DNA from: Nocardia sp. NBC_00416
Lineage (GTDB): Bacteria > Actinomycetota > Actinomycetes > Mycobacteriales > Mycobacteriaceae
Direction of reading: 5' to 3'
NCBI RefSeq assembly: GCF_036032445.1
Contig: NZ_CP107932.1
Coordinates: 436,501-500,500 of the forward strand
DNA length: 64,000 nucleotides
Shown here one piece after another: positions 43,847 to 53,089 of this stretch (position 1 is the stretch's first letter; every line of letters begins with the position of its first letter). The notes under the pieces are model-generated. The model saw nothing but the letters and a program-made list of their open reading frames with translations, was not told where the DNA came from and searched no databases. The position numbers and the translations under genes are program-made.

Positions 43847-43984
43847 GGACACTGCCTAGGTCGCTTCGTCGTACTTCGCAGGCACGATCTGCCCATCTTT
43901 CCCAAGAAAGAAGGTGGGCACCAAACCCGGAGCGGTTCACGCTGCGCATCAGCGTGGTCGGGTTCTGTGCGGAAGAGCCAGGGT

Positions 43985-44046
43985 GTGCTGCTATTGTGCC
44001 GCGTTGGAGCTTGGGTCGGGCAGGGTTTGGCTAGTGGAGGTGTGGC
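43985..44046 (+). promoter_or_regulatory. lsr2 leader with ribosome-binding site
   Basis: TGTGCTGCTATTGTGCCGCG contains a TATTGT that could serve as the -10; TAGTGGAGGTGTGGC ends in the GGAGG just before the GTG start. The same leader recurs as a relic at 20235-20301. Confidence 0.5.
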
Positions 44047-44373
44047 GTGGCGCGCAAAATTGTTGTCACTGTGATCGACGATGTCGACGGTGCGTCGGAC
44101 GCTGCGGAGACTGTTTCGTTCGGCGTTGACGGGGTGTCATACGAGATCGATCTGTCCGAGGCGAACGCCCGCGAGTTGCGCGCTGGTCTGAACAAGTGGA
44201 TCCCCTTCGCGCGCAGGATCGGTGGACGGGGTCGGACGAAGGCGACCGCAGCCGGTCGGCAGAGGGACGCGAAGGCCGTGCGGGAGTGGGCTCGCCGCAA
44301 TGGGCACCAGATACCCGACCGCGGCCGGATTCCCTCCACCGTGCTCGAGGCGTATCAGCGCGCTGCAAGCTAG
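44047..44373 (+). CDS. lsr2: Lsr2-type nucleoid-associated protein
   Basis: 108 residues from GTG 44047. The N-terminal dimerisation domain ([34 protein letters not shown]) and the C-terminal DNA-binding domain with the RGR minor-groove motif ([22 protein letters not shown]) are both complete. Lsr2 silences AT-rich horizontally acquired DNA in actinobacteria. Its location next to a dense IS region suggests an extra, accessory paralogue rather than the housekeeping copy; this is inference. Confidence 0.93.
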   Translation: MARKIVVTVIDDVDGASDAAETVSFGVDGVSYEIDLSEANARELRAGLNKWIPFARRIGGRGRTKATAAGRQRDAKAVREWARRNGHQIPDRGRIPSTVLEAYQRAAS

Positions 44374-44502
44374 GCCATGAGATACGGCGCAGCCTGGTCA
44401 CAGGGCGTCTCGAGAACCTAGTCGGGCCTCTCCGACTGGTCGTGTGTAGAGGGAGCCGATCACGGTCACTGGATAGCGAAGTGTACCGTCGCCCGAACCA
44501 GT

Positions 44503-47073
44503 TCACCGGGCGCTGGAACCAGGTGTCCTCCGCCGCGAACGACGGGGTCGGCGCGCGGCTTCGGCGGCGACAGTATCGCGATGGTCTGGCGGCACGAGCG
44601 CGGTGATATCGCCGCGGGTACTTATCAGCAGCTTGTGCAGAACAGCCGCTGTCTGCGCATCCACTGTCCTGATCGAGCTGCCGCGACGGTCGGCGATTGC
44701 GGTGTTGGTCCAGCCTGCGGCGGCCAGGATGGCTACATCCTGTTCGGCGGGTGAGAGCTCGTGCCATCGTGACGGGCGTTGCCGCGATGCCGGGTGGTCG
44801 GCGGGCAATCTGTCCATGGACAGGGTGCCGAGTGCTACCTGTTCGATCTCGTCGAGCTCCGGTCGCAGTGCCGCGCCATCTTGCTCAGCCGCGTTGAAAG
44901 CTGCGTGGCGGAGCATGTTTCGGGCGGTCTCGGCCGCGGCTCCGGTCTCCGTCGCGAAGGGCCCCAAGTTGTCGAGCCGCACGCCGAGGCGAGTGCGCAG
45001 GGTGGCGGCGCCGCCGAGTAGCCTGGCGATTTCGGTGGCATACCGCACTTCGAGCTCCCCGGCTTCTCGGGCAGAACCGTGGAATGTGCGGAGTGTCCCG
45101 GCCAAGGCCCAAGCGCAGATGTGCACCGCCCAGAGCGTGCCCCACTTGTCGCGCATCTCGAGCTGATCGGCGAGCGCACGCCGGGCCAGCGTCAGTGACT
45201 CCGCTGGTTCGCCGCACCGGGCCAGAGCGATCGCGAGGGCCAATTCTGCCCACGATCGTGACCACCGCGCTCCCACGCGGGTGGCGTTGTCCAGATGTCG
45301 GCGAGTGATGGGCAGTGCCCGCTCGGGTTCGGCGAGGAAGGCGGCGGCCAACCCCTCGAAAAGTTCGTATTGCGCTGCGCCGCAGGCGTCCCCGGCCGCG
45401 GCGGCCCGCGCCCGCGCCCGGCCGAGGACTGTCACCGCCTGCGGGTCCCGGCGCACGAGGAATAGTTCACAGCCGCAAGCGAACTCGACCGGTGCGGGAA
45501 GATCGAGATCGCGGTCGGGGTGGCGGCGCCATCCGGCGTGGGCGTCCGGATCCGTGACGCAAAGGGCGACGCATCGGTCCAGTAGCTGGGCGGCGTCGGC
45601 GTATTCGCCCTGGCACAGGCAGATCCAGCTGAGCATGGCCAGCGCTGTGACCCGCAACCCCACCGGTTCCCGGCCTGCGGCGGATATCAGGGCGCGCTCG
45701 GTCCACCGGCGGGACTCGCGCAGTGATCCGCTGAAGAACGGCACGCGTAGGGCGATCAGCCCAACGGCGATTTCCAGCCTGTCGGCCGCCGTGTCGGCGT
45801 CCCAGGGTTCTCCGTGCACCGCCAGTTCGAGGTTGTCCCACGATGCCCGTGCCCAGTTGAGTAGTTCCGGTTCGTCTGGGCCGAACCACAAGGAGTTCGC
45901 TTGCCGGACACGGTCGCGGTAGTACTGTCGGTGCCGGGCCGCCAACAGTTTCCGCTCACCGGTGTCCGCCCGCTGCCGGAGCTGTTGTGCGCCGAACAAC
46001 CGGAAGTTCTCGAGCAGCGAATACCTTGCCGACTCTGCGGACAGATGCAGCGTGACCAACGATCGATCGACGAGCCGCTCCAGCAACTCCTCGATATCGT
46101 CCGGGGCGATGCCGCCGCCCTGGGTATCGGCGCAGACGGCCACGATTGCCGCCAGTTCGGCTCCGGCGCCCTTTCCGGGAATTTTCTCGGGTGCAGGAGT
46201 GCGCTCGTGACCCGGTGTGAACGCCGACATTCGTTCGAAAAGCAGACGTTCGGGCTCCTCGCACTGGTCCAGCGACCAAGCGATGACCTCGGCGATTCCC
46301 CGATGGCGCGGATGCGAGGCGTGATCTGGATCGGATGCCCAGTCGAGCCGGCTGTCGTCTGGTTCGCCGCTGAGTTCACTCAGGATCGAGGGTAGCGTTC
46401 GGCGGGTCATCCGCGCTGCGGCCAGCCGTATGTACAGCGGGTGGTTGTGCAGGTGGCGGCAGATCTGTTCAACAATCGCAATAGAGGCAGGCTCGTCGGT
46501 GGGGTGTCCCACGCGCTCGGCTCCCGCCCGGAACAGCGCGACAGCCTCATCCCGCGACAGCGGTGGGACGGGCACCAGGTATTCGTCGACCCAGCCCAAC
46601 CGCATGCGGCTGGTCGCGACAACAGTCAGTTCGGGAACGGCATCGATCAGATCGGCTGTCACCGAGGCGGCACCGTCGAGGACGTGTTCACAACTGTCGA
46701 GCACCAGGACGGGGGGACGCCCGGGTCCCGAGGACCGCTGCAACGTATCGACGATGATTTCCCGTGCCGAACGCGCGGAGAAGTTGGTGCCGACTACCAC
46801 CCGGGCGACTTCATCCTCGATGGCCGTGGCATCGGCCGCCGCGGGCAAGTGGTCGAGCCGCACCCAATATACCGGCCGGGGATCCCCTGTGAGCTGTGTG
46901 AGGGCCTCTGTGACCAGCCGTGTCTTGCCGATCCCGCCTGGACCGATCACGGTGAGCAGTCGGACCGGGTCCGAGAGCAGTGCGGTGATCCGGCGGATTT
47001 CCTCCTTCCGTCCCACGAAATCGCCCGCAACCACTGGGGTGGTGGGCGCACCAGGCTCGGGTCGCACCGACAT
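44503..47073 (-). CDS. LuxR-type STAND regulator, first paralogue
   Basis: 856 residues. The N-terminal ATPase has the P-loop TVIGPGGIGKTRL (44-51), Walker B VLVLDSCEHVLD and ELTVVATSR. A helical, TPR-like middle part follows (LRVTALAMLSWICLCQGEYA), and a C-terminal LuxR helix-turn-helix (LSPAEQDVAILAAAGWTNTA then TVDAQTAAVLHKLL). This is the LAL-like/AfsR-like architecture of signal-dependent activators. It shares domain order and P-loop position with the protein at 50502, from which it is separated by an IS110 element and a monooxygenase gene. A short Arg-rich tail follows the HTH. Confidence 0.9.
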   Translation of the reverse strand: MSVRPEPGAPTTPVVAGDFVGRKEEIRRITALLSDPVRLLTVIGPGGIGKTRLVTEALTQLTGDPRPVYWVRLDHLPAAADATAIEDEVARVVVGTNFSARSAREIIVDTLQRSSGPGRPPVLVLDSCEHVLDGAASVTADLIDAVPELTVVATSRMRLGWVDEYLVPVPPLSRDEAVALFRAGAERVGHPTDEPASIAIVEQICRHLHNHPLYIRLAAARMTRRTLPSILSELSGEPDDSRLDWASDPDHASHPRHRGIAEVIAWSLDQCEEPERLLFERMSAFTPGHERTPAPEKIPGKGAGAELAAIVAVCADTQGGGIAPDDIEELLERLVDRSLVTLHLSAESARYSLLENFRLFGAQQLRQRADTGERKLLAARHRQYYRDRVRQANSLWFGPDEPELLNWARASWDNLELAVHGEPWDADTAADRLEIAVGLIALRVPFFSGSLRESRRWTERALISAAGREPVGLRVTALAMLSWICLCQGEYADAAQLLDRCVALCVTDPDAHAGWRRHPDRDLDLPAPVEFACGCELFLVRRDPQAVTVLGRARARAAAAGDACGAAQYELFEGLAAAFLAEPERALPITRRHLDNATRVGARWSRSWAELALAIALARCGEPAESLTLARRALADQLEMRDKWGTLWAVHICAWALAGTLRTFHGSAREAGELEVRYATEIARLLGGAATLRTRLGVRLDNLGPFATETGAAAETARNMLRHAAFNAAEQDGAALRPELDEIEQVALGTLSMDRLPADHPASRQRPSRWHELSPAEQDVAILAAAGWTNTAIADRRGSSIRTVDAQTAAVLHKLLISTRGDITALVPPDHRDTVAAEAARRPRRSRRRTPGSSAR

Positions 47074-47520
47074 GAGTGTCCACAGTAGCCGCAGTGGGCC
47101 ATGCCGCTCGGGCTGTACCGATGTATTGCTCCCACCTATACGCCGAAGATCACACCATCGGAACGGTTGAGTTCGGTAGCGATAGAAACCTGGGAGCGTG
47201 AATGTCGAGCAGCGGAGTGCGTAGTCGAACCCGGCCGGGTGGCGACTCGGTCATAGCGGGTCCCGGTTTTGAGATCGTCGTCCACGATGCCATGAGCCGG
47301 TTCGGTGCTGGCGCAATAGGGCCCGGAGCGGCGCCGCGTTGTCGCCGATCTGACGGCGGCGCAATTGTTTCGGCGCTGCGTCGATCTCGGCGATCGCGGC
47401 CCATCGACTCCACATCGTGATGATCCTCGACGAAGTCATCGCCTACCGGCAGTCGCAACGATCCTTTGATTGTCGCTGCCGATCATGCTCGGGCAGCTGG
47501 GAGGAGTCTCAATGAGGAAG
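47074..47520. other. Stretch without a supported gene
   Basis: Upstream region of the first regulator and the downstream flank of the IS110 transposase gene. A plus-strand frame around 47410-47440 reads VMILDEVIAYR, which recalls aminotransferase cores, but nothing extends it. Treated as eroded or non-coding. Confidence 0.4.
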
Positions 47521-48723
47521 TCAAGCTGCGAGCGCGACCGGTGGGACGGGGGTGAATTCGCGGTTGTCGCGCAGCAGTGCCCACAGGACACCGACTCGTC
47601 GGCGGGCCAGGGCGATGATGGCTTGGACGTGCTTGCATCCCTCGGCGCGTTTCTTCAGGTAGAAGTCGCGGTTGGGTCCGTCGCGGATGATGCTGGTCTG
47701 GGCCGACATGTAGAACACCCGCCGCAAGCGGCGACTGTACCGTTTGGGCCGGTGCAGATTGCCGGTCCGCCGGCCCGAGTCACGGGGGACCGGGACCAGC
47801 CCGGCGGCCGACGCCAGGTGCCCGGCATCGGTGTAATTGGACAGATCACCGGCGGCGACAACCAGCTCCGCACCCAGGATCGGCCCGATTCCCGGCAGGG
47901 ACTCGATGATCGCGGCTTGCGGATGACCGTGGAATATCTCACGGATCTGGCTGTCGAGCTGCTTGAGCCGGTCGTCCAGGGCGAGGATCTGCTTGGCCAG
48001 GTCTGCGACGATCTGCCCGGCGGCGTCCTCGCCGGGCAGTGTGGTGTGCTGGGCCTGAGCCGCTTGCACGGCGGTGTCGGCAACGGTGTCCGCGGCGCGG
48101 ACACTGCGGTTGGCCAGCCAGGCCGTGAGCCGGGTCCGGCCGCGCCGTCGGATCGCGGCCGGAGTCTGATAGCCGGTCAGCAAGACCAGCGCGCCCTTGT
48201 GGCTGCTGTAGTCGAAAGCCCGTTCCAGAGCGGGGAAAATGCTGGTCAACACGTCCCGCAGCCGGTTGATCATCCGGACCCGATCGGCCACCAGGTCGGT
48301 GCGGTAGGCAGTCAGCAACGCCAGGTCGGCAGCGAGCTGGGCCGGCACCTCGATCGCGGTGAAGTCGTTGCGGTGCCGAGCGGTTTCAGCGATGACGTAG
48401 GCGTCGCGGGCATCGGTTTTTGCTTCACCGCGGTAGGCACCCGACATGCGGTTGACGGTCCGGCCGGGCACATAGACGGCCTGATGGCCGTGAGCGGCGA
48501 GCAACGCCAGCAGCAACGCCGAGGAAGACCCCGAGATATCCACCGCCCAGTGGACTTCTTCGGCCAGGCCGCAGATCTCGCCGAGCGCGGTCAGGATCGC
48601 CGACTCGTCGTTGATGATCTTCTTCGACCACAGGGTCGCACCGGTCTCATCGACCACCGCCACCCAATGGTGGCCCTTGCCGGCATCGACACCAGCCCAC
48701 GCACGGGGCCGCTGTTGGTTCAT
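47521..48723 (-). CDS. IS110-family transposase (DEDD recombinase)
   Basis: 400 residues. The N-terminal RuvC-like DEDD domain is evident (AGVDAGKGHHWVAVV, EVHWAVDISG, EAKTDARDAYVIAETAR), a coiled-coil region follows, and the C-terminal transposase_20 domain has ESLPGIGPILGAELVVAAG and a Ser-containing SAAGLVPVPRDSG. Complete by length. IS110 enzymes use a non-coding bridge RNA made from the element's own flank to choose target and donor; the long non-coding stretch upstream (48724-49060) is where it would lie. The exact ends could not be fixed. Confidence 0.92.
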   Translation of the reverse strand: MNQQRPRAWAGVDAGKGHHWVAVVDETGATLWSKKIINDESAILTALGEICGLAEEVHWAVDISGSSSALLLALLAAHGHQAVYVPGRTVNRMSGAYRGEAKTDARDAYVIAETARHRNDFTAIEVPAQLAADLALLTAYRTDLVADRVRMINRLRDVLTSIFPALERAFDYSSHKGALVLLTGYQTPAAIRRRGRTRLTAWLANRSVRAADTVADTAVQAAQAQHTTLPGEDAAGQIVADLAKQILALDDRLKQLDSQIREIFHGHPQAAIIESLPGIGPILGAELVVAAGDLSNYTDAGHLASAAGLVPVPRDSGRRTGNLHRPKRYSRRLRRVFYMSAQTSIIRDGPNRDFYLKKRAEGCKHVQAIIALARRRVGVLWALLRDNREFTPVPPVALAA

Positions 48724-49060
48724 TCGTTCCTCCGAGTTCTGAACACGACAGTCCCGGCCCGAGGGAACACCCCGCCATCATCTCCGTAATCAGCGACCGC
48801 ACATGGCGCGCAATTCTCAATTAGCAGTCAGGGCGCCCCGGAGGGTCGGACGGCCACTCCTCTGAAGCCACATAAGGCAGAGAACCATCAGCCACATCCG
48901 GCCCTCCCGGGCCGCCTAACAACTTACGGAGAACCATCAGCGATCTGATCAGGCAGTGCTGACATCCCTGATTCGGGCAGGCACGACCTCCCTGCAACAA
49001 ATCAAACCTCTCGGCCAACGGCCAGGGCACTGTCTTCGCCAGGACTCGAGATCGAGACAC
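48724..49060 (-). ncRNA. Candidate IS110 bridge-RNA region
   Basis: Non-coding sequence upstream of the IS110 transposase gene. It contains the 12-bp GAGAACCATCAG twice (48880-48891 and 48929-48940) and a strong GC hairpin on the minus strand (GGCCCGGGAGGGCC, at about 48900-48915). Such a structured 5' flank is where IS110-group bridge RNAs map. No experimental support; the boundaries are guesses. Confidence 0.35.
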
Positions 49061-49138
49061 GTATGAAAGTGCTGACCTTTCGGCCAGTTTTCACAAGGAG
49101 TGGGTCGGATGGCACACTCCCCGAACTGATTAGGACCC

Positions 49139-50392
49139 ATGGTGGGATACATCCAAATTCTGGGTGCCGGCGAATGCGGGCTACCGCTGGCGTACCGGCT
49201 GCAGCGGGCCGGTCTTCCGGTCACCCTTATCGCGGCTCGCGACGCAACCGCTGTGCTGAACGGCACGGTAACCAGCACTCAGGTGAAGTTTCCGGCCACG
49301 CTCGATCTGGAAGCGGCTGCTGGAATGGGCCATTGGCGTTCGCGAGCGCCGGAGATACTAGGCATCCGGCTGACAACAGTGGTCGACGGCCGGCGGGTCC
49401 TGGGTTGGACCGGTTTCTTCACGCGACCCGCGCAGAGCGTTGATCAGCGCACGGTCTTCGCGCGGTGGCTCACGGATTATGTGGAGGCCGGTGGGGACCT
49501 CGAGATCGCCGCTCCATCGCTGACCGAGCTCGACCGCAGGGCGGCCGAGTACGACCTGACCGTGGTTACCCGCGCGCTCGGCGAACTGGCCGACTGCTTT
49601 CCTGATGATCCCGCATGGCCGGTCGCGAAGGAGCCCGCCAGGCGCCTGGCGGTGTTCTACCTCGAGGGCGTCGCGGCGGATCCGGACAACCTCGGTACTT
49701 ATGCATCGCTGCCCGGCCTGGGCGAGGTCATTTCCTACCCCGGTCTCACCGGAGCGCCGGGGAGTGAACGGTGTTGCGAGATCCTGCTGATCGAAGCCCT
49801 GCCCGGTGGTCCGCTCGATGTGTTCGATCCCGGCGACTCTCCCTCTGATCGGTTGCGCCGGGTGGTTCGCCTCCTCGGATCCCAGCTGCCCGCCGATCTC
49901 GCCGACCGCTATCGCGAGGCCGAATTGACCGATGCGGGAGCCACATTGACCGGCGCGGTGCGTCCGATGGTGCGCAGGCCGGTGGCGATGCTTCCCTCTG
50001 GGCGAGCTGTGCTCGGTGGTGGGGATGTGGTGTGCCGGATGGATCCCGCCGGAGCGCAGGGCGCGAACAGCGCCGCTCACTGCGGGGACGCGTACGCGAC
50101 CGCAATCCTGGCACGTCCGGCGGGACCGTTCGACCGATCTTGGATGGAGTCGGTCGCGACGCCCTGGCTCACCGGGACCGCGCATCCTGCGGCGCGGTGG
50201 ACTGCGGCCGTTCTCGATCCGTCCGCGGAAATGCGGCAGCTCATGCTGGCTGCCCAGGATGACCCCGTGCTCGCGGACGCCTTCGCTGATTCGTTCGCCC
50301 GGCCCGCCGACGCACTGCTCGGCTCTCTTCGGGCGGTGATGCCACCCGCCGACGCGGGCGATGACGGGTCTGTGCACGCCGGCAGGCGGTGA
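49139..50392 (+). CDS. StyA-like FAD-dependent monooxygenase
   Basis: 417 residues. The Rossmann start YIQILGAGECGLPLAYRLQR, the TSTQVKFPATLDLEAAAGMG region, and the late GRAVLGGGDVVCRMDPAGAQG with ANSAAHCGDAYA match the styrene/indole monooxygenase oxygenase component family, which uses reduced FAD from a separate reductase to epoxidise or hydroxylate. No reductase gene adjoins it here. It sits between two paralogous regulators and could be their target. Confidence 0.8.
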   Translation: MVGYIQILGAGECGLPLAYRLQRAGLPVTLIAARDATAVLNGTVTSTQVKFPATLDLEAAAGMGHWRSRAPEILGIRLTTVVDGRRVLGWTGFFTRPAQSVDQRTVFARWLTDYVEAGGDLEIAAPSLTELDRRAAEYDLTVVTRALGELADCFPDDPAWPVAKEPARRLAVFYLEGVAADPDNLGTYASLPGLGEVISYPGLTGAPGSERCCEILLIEALPGGPLDVFDPGDSPSDRLRRVVRLLGSQLPADLADRYREAELTDAGATLTGAVRPMVRRPVAMLPSGRAVLGGGDVVCRMDPAGAQGANSAAHCGDAYATAILARPAGPFDRSWMESVATPWLTGTAHPAARWTAAVLDPSAEMRQLMLAAQDDPVLADAFADSFARPADALLGSLRAVMPPADAGDDGSVHAGRR

Positions 50393-50501
50393 AGCCTCGG
50401 CCCCTTCCCAGTGGACCTTCCCAGGGTGCGATCGGCCTTTGCCGTTGTGCAAGTGAGGAATTCGAATGTCATTGCGCGCGAACAGAGTAGGCTGATCCGG
50501 C

Positions 50502-53036
50502 ATGGGGTACAGGGCGGGGGAGTTGCAGAGTGAAGTCGTGCCGCCGACGAGTCGGTTCGTCGGCCGCGAGCGAGAATTGGACGAGATCATCACGCTGCTG
50601 CTCTCCCGCACGCGCTTGGTGAGCGTGACCGGGCCCGGTGGTATCGGTAAGACACGGCTGGTCGAAGAAACTGTTCGCCGCTACCGCCGCGCGACGGGCA
50701 CGCCCGTGTACTGGGTGCGTTTGGCGCGCTTGGCCGTGCATGCCGACGACGTGTCGGTCGAGCAGGAGATCGCGCGCGCCGTGCTGACGAGCGATTTCTC
50801 CGGGGATTCCGACCGTGAAGCGATCTTTTCCGCACTGACCCGCGTGGATGCGGTGGGTCGGCGGCTGCCGGTGATACTCGTACTCGATAACTGCGAACAT
50901 GTCCTCGACGCCGTCCGACCGCTGGTAGGCGAGCTGCTCCGTGCGGTGGCCGGCCTGACCGTGGTGGCGACCACCAGGCAACCGCTACATATCGAAGGCG
51001 AGCAGGTGGTCCGGGTCCATCCACTGGCCGGAAAGCAGGCGAGGACCCTGTTCCGCAATCGTGCGGTACTGACTGGACAAGATATCGACAGCGGCGACGC
51101 CACAGCGGAGATCGTTGGTGAGATCTGCCGACGGGTACACGACAACCCGCTCTATATCGGGCTTGCGGCGGCCCGGCTACGGCATCAACCACTGCACGGT
51201 GTCCTACGCGAGTTGAGTGGCGCGGCGGATGATCGGCGAATGCGGTGGTCACACGGCCCGCGAGTCGGGGCGGATCGCCGCCATCGCGGTGTCATCGATG
51301 TCATCGGCTGGTCCTACGAGCTGTGCGAACCGGACGAACAGTTGCTGCTCGAACGATTGTCGGTGTTCGCGGCGGGTTACGACAGCGCAGAGACCGATTC
51401 GGGCTCGGCCGTTGGGGCCGAGTTGTCGGCGATCCGGGCGGTGTGCGCGGATCCCGAGCAGGCTCCCGGGTCGTGGATCGACCCGGACCGCGTGGCAGTG
51501 CTACTGGCAGGTCTTGTCGACCGTTCGTTGGTCATCGCGCACGAAACACCGACTACTTTGCGTTATTCGATGCTGCAGACCATCCGACTGTTCGCTGGGC
51601 AACAGCTCGGCCAGCGGGACGGCGCCGAGACCGCTCGGCTGGCCGATCTGCACCGTCGTTACTACCGCGACCAGATCATGCATGCGCGTGCGATCTGGTA
51701 CAGCCCCGACGAGCAGCGACTCCTCGACTGGGCGCGCGGCGCCTGGGACAACCTGCTCGTCGCGGTAGAGGGCAGCGTGGCGGCACCGGGTGACGCCGAG
51801 ATCGGCCTCGAGATCGTAACCGGGCTTATCGCGTTGCGCGCGCCGTTCTTCCTCGGCACGATGCGCGAGATGCGCCGATGGGCTGAGCGGGCCATACTCG
51901 CGGACCAGCGTTCGCATCCCGGTCCGAGCCCGGCGCGCGCCGCAGCGCTGGCGATGACCGGTTGGCTCACGCTGTGCCAGGGACGCCGCGACGATGCCGA
52001 GCGGACCTTGACCGAGGCGCTGCGCGCGTTCGGCGCCGACCCCGCGGCGGGAAAGGTGCCGGCGACCGAGCTACCTGCACCGGTCGCGTTGGCCGACGGC
52101 GCCCGACGGATGCTGATCGACCGTGACTCCAGCGCAGTGGCTGTATTCGGTGTCGCCCGCACGAAGTTCTGTTCGTCCGGCGATTTCGGCGGAGCGGCGA
52201 TCGCGGAGATGTTCGAGGCGCTCGCCGCGGGATTCTTCGGGCCGGGCACAGTGGCCGAGCAGATTACTCACCGACACCTGAACGCCGCCCGGCTCTCCGG
52301 GGCGAGCTGGGCCATTTCCTGGGCCGAACTGGCCTCGGCCATCGCCTCGGTCCGATTCGGCGACCCACGTACCGCGCTGGCGGTCGCGCGCACCGCACTC
52401 GAGCGCCAGCTCGACCACCGGGATCAGTGGGGTGCGCTATGGGCGGTACATATCATCGCGTGGGCAATCGCCGCCGATATCCGGAAACAGCTGCCAAGTG
52501 GACTGGGCGGAGAGGCAATCGCCGGCGCGGCCAGAGAGACCGCGTTGCTGTCAGGCGGCGCGCGCACCTTGCGCGCGCACCTGGGTGTCGATCTGGAAGG
52601 TCTCGGCCCGTTCGCGGACCAGACCCGAGCCGCCATCGAAACGGCGCGGGGCGTACTCGGCGACACCGCTTACCAGGACGCCGAGCTCGACGGAGCGAAG
52701 ATGCTCCCGAGGCGGAGCGAGGTGCACTATCGGGCGCTCGGCCCGCCGATGCCGCACGACGAGGAACCAGTCACCGATGTGCGTACGGAATGGGGTGAAC
52801 TGACCGTTGCGGAACGTCATGTCGCGGTCCTCGCCGCGTCCGGGCTCACCAATACCGCCATCGCTGCCCGCCGCGGCAGTTCGTCCAGAACCGTTGCGGC
52901 CCAGATATCGTCTGTACTACAGAAGCTCATGATCGGAACTCGCCGCGAAATACTGCAATTCGTTCCCCCCGGGTTGCTCGACCCCAGTGCTACCAAGGCG
53001 TACGTGGTCGACCCGTTGTGTGCCCGCCGACGATAG
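50502..53036 (+). CDS. LuxR-type STAND regulator, second paralogue
   Basis: 844 residues. Same architecture as the protein at 44503: P-loop SVTGPGGIGKTRL (44-51), Walker B VILVLDNCEHVLD, GLTVVATTR, a TPR-like middle part and the C-terminal helix-turn-helix LTVAERHVAVLAASGLTNTA with TVAAQISSVLQKLM. It starts about 110 bp after the StyA-like gene on the same strand. GTG 50538 is an alternative start. Likely a ligand-gated activator of neighbouring genes. Confidence 0.9.
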   Translation: MGYRAGELQSEVVPPTSRFVGRERELDEIITLLLSRTRLVSVTGPGGIGKTRLVEETVRRYRRATGTPVYWVRLARLAVHADDVSVEQEIARAVLTSDFSGDSDREAIFSALTRVDAVGRRLPVILVLDNCEHVLDAVRPLVGELLRAVAGLTVVATTRQPLHIEGEQVVRVHPLAGKQARTLFRNRAVLTGQDIDSGDATAEIVGEICRRVHDNPLYIGLAAARLRHQPLHGVLRELSGAADDRRMRWSHGPRVGADRRHRGVIDVIGWSYELCEPDEQLLLERLSVFAAGYDSAETDSGSAVGAELSAIRAVCADPEQAPGSWIDPDRVAVLLAGLVDRSLVIAHETPTTLRYSMLQTIRLFAGQQLGQRDGAETARLADLHRRYYRDQIMHARAIWYSPDEQRLLDWARGAWDNLLVAVEGSVAAPGDAEIGLEIVTGLIALRAPFFLGTMREMRRWAERAILADQRSHPGPSPARAAALAMTGWLTLCQGRRDDAERTLTEALRAFGADPAAGKVPATELPAPVALADGARRMLIDRDSSAVAVFGVARTKFCSSGDFGGAAIAEMFEALAAGFFGPGTVAEQITHRHLNAARLSGASWAISWAELASAIASVRFGDPRTALAVARTALERQLDHRDQWGALWAVHIIAWAIAADIRKQLPSGLGGEAIAGAARETALLSGGARTLRAHLGVDLEGLGPFADQTRAAIETARGVLGDTAYQDAELDGAKMLPRRSEVHYRALGPPMPHDEEPVTDVRTEWGELTVAERHVAVLAASGLTNTAIAARRGSSSRTVAAQISSVLQKLMIGTRREILQFVPPGLLDPSATKAYVVDPLCARRR

Positions 53037-53089
53037 CTCACTCGGCCTCAGGCGGGGTGGTGTACATCGAATCCCCACCCCGGGCACCT

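Larger units (their letters stand above)
42911..43856 (+). mobile_element. IS5-family element (IS427-like), complete
   Basis: 946 bp bounded by inverted repeats GAGAGTGTCCTCAAAGCC and GGCTTTGAGGACACTGCC, flanked by TA on both sides. Two overlapping frames (about 42967-43365 and 43235-43846) make one transposase by a shift near a GGGGG run at about 43324-43328, as in the IS427 group. Confidence 0.85.
42396..43939 (-). mobile_element. IS3-family element, truncated and split by an IS5
   Basis: Minus orientation. The left end TGAACCGCTCCGGGTTTGGTGCC starts at 43939, the orfA start lies near 43890, and orfA continues on the other side of an inserted IS5 (42911-43856). orfB is cut off near 42396, where the E1 gene begins. 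Confidence 0.75.

Noticed and set aside
47410..47440. Aminotransferase remnant (ILDEVIAYR)
   Set aside because: Only about ten residues resemble the family and neither side extends the match.
47470..48789. 439-codon plus-strand frame
   Set aside because: Antisense of the IS110 transposase gene, whose DEDD and C-terminal motifs are intact.
49358..50611. 417-codon minus-strand frame
   Set aside because: Antisense of the StyA-like monooxygenase gene.
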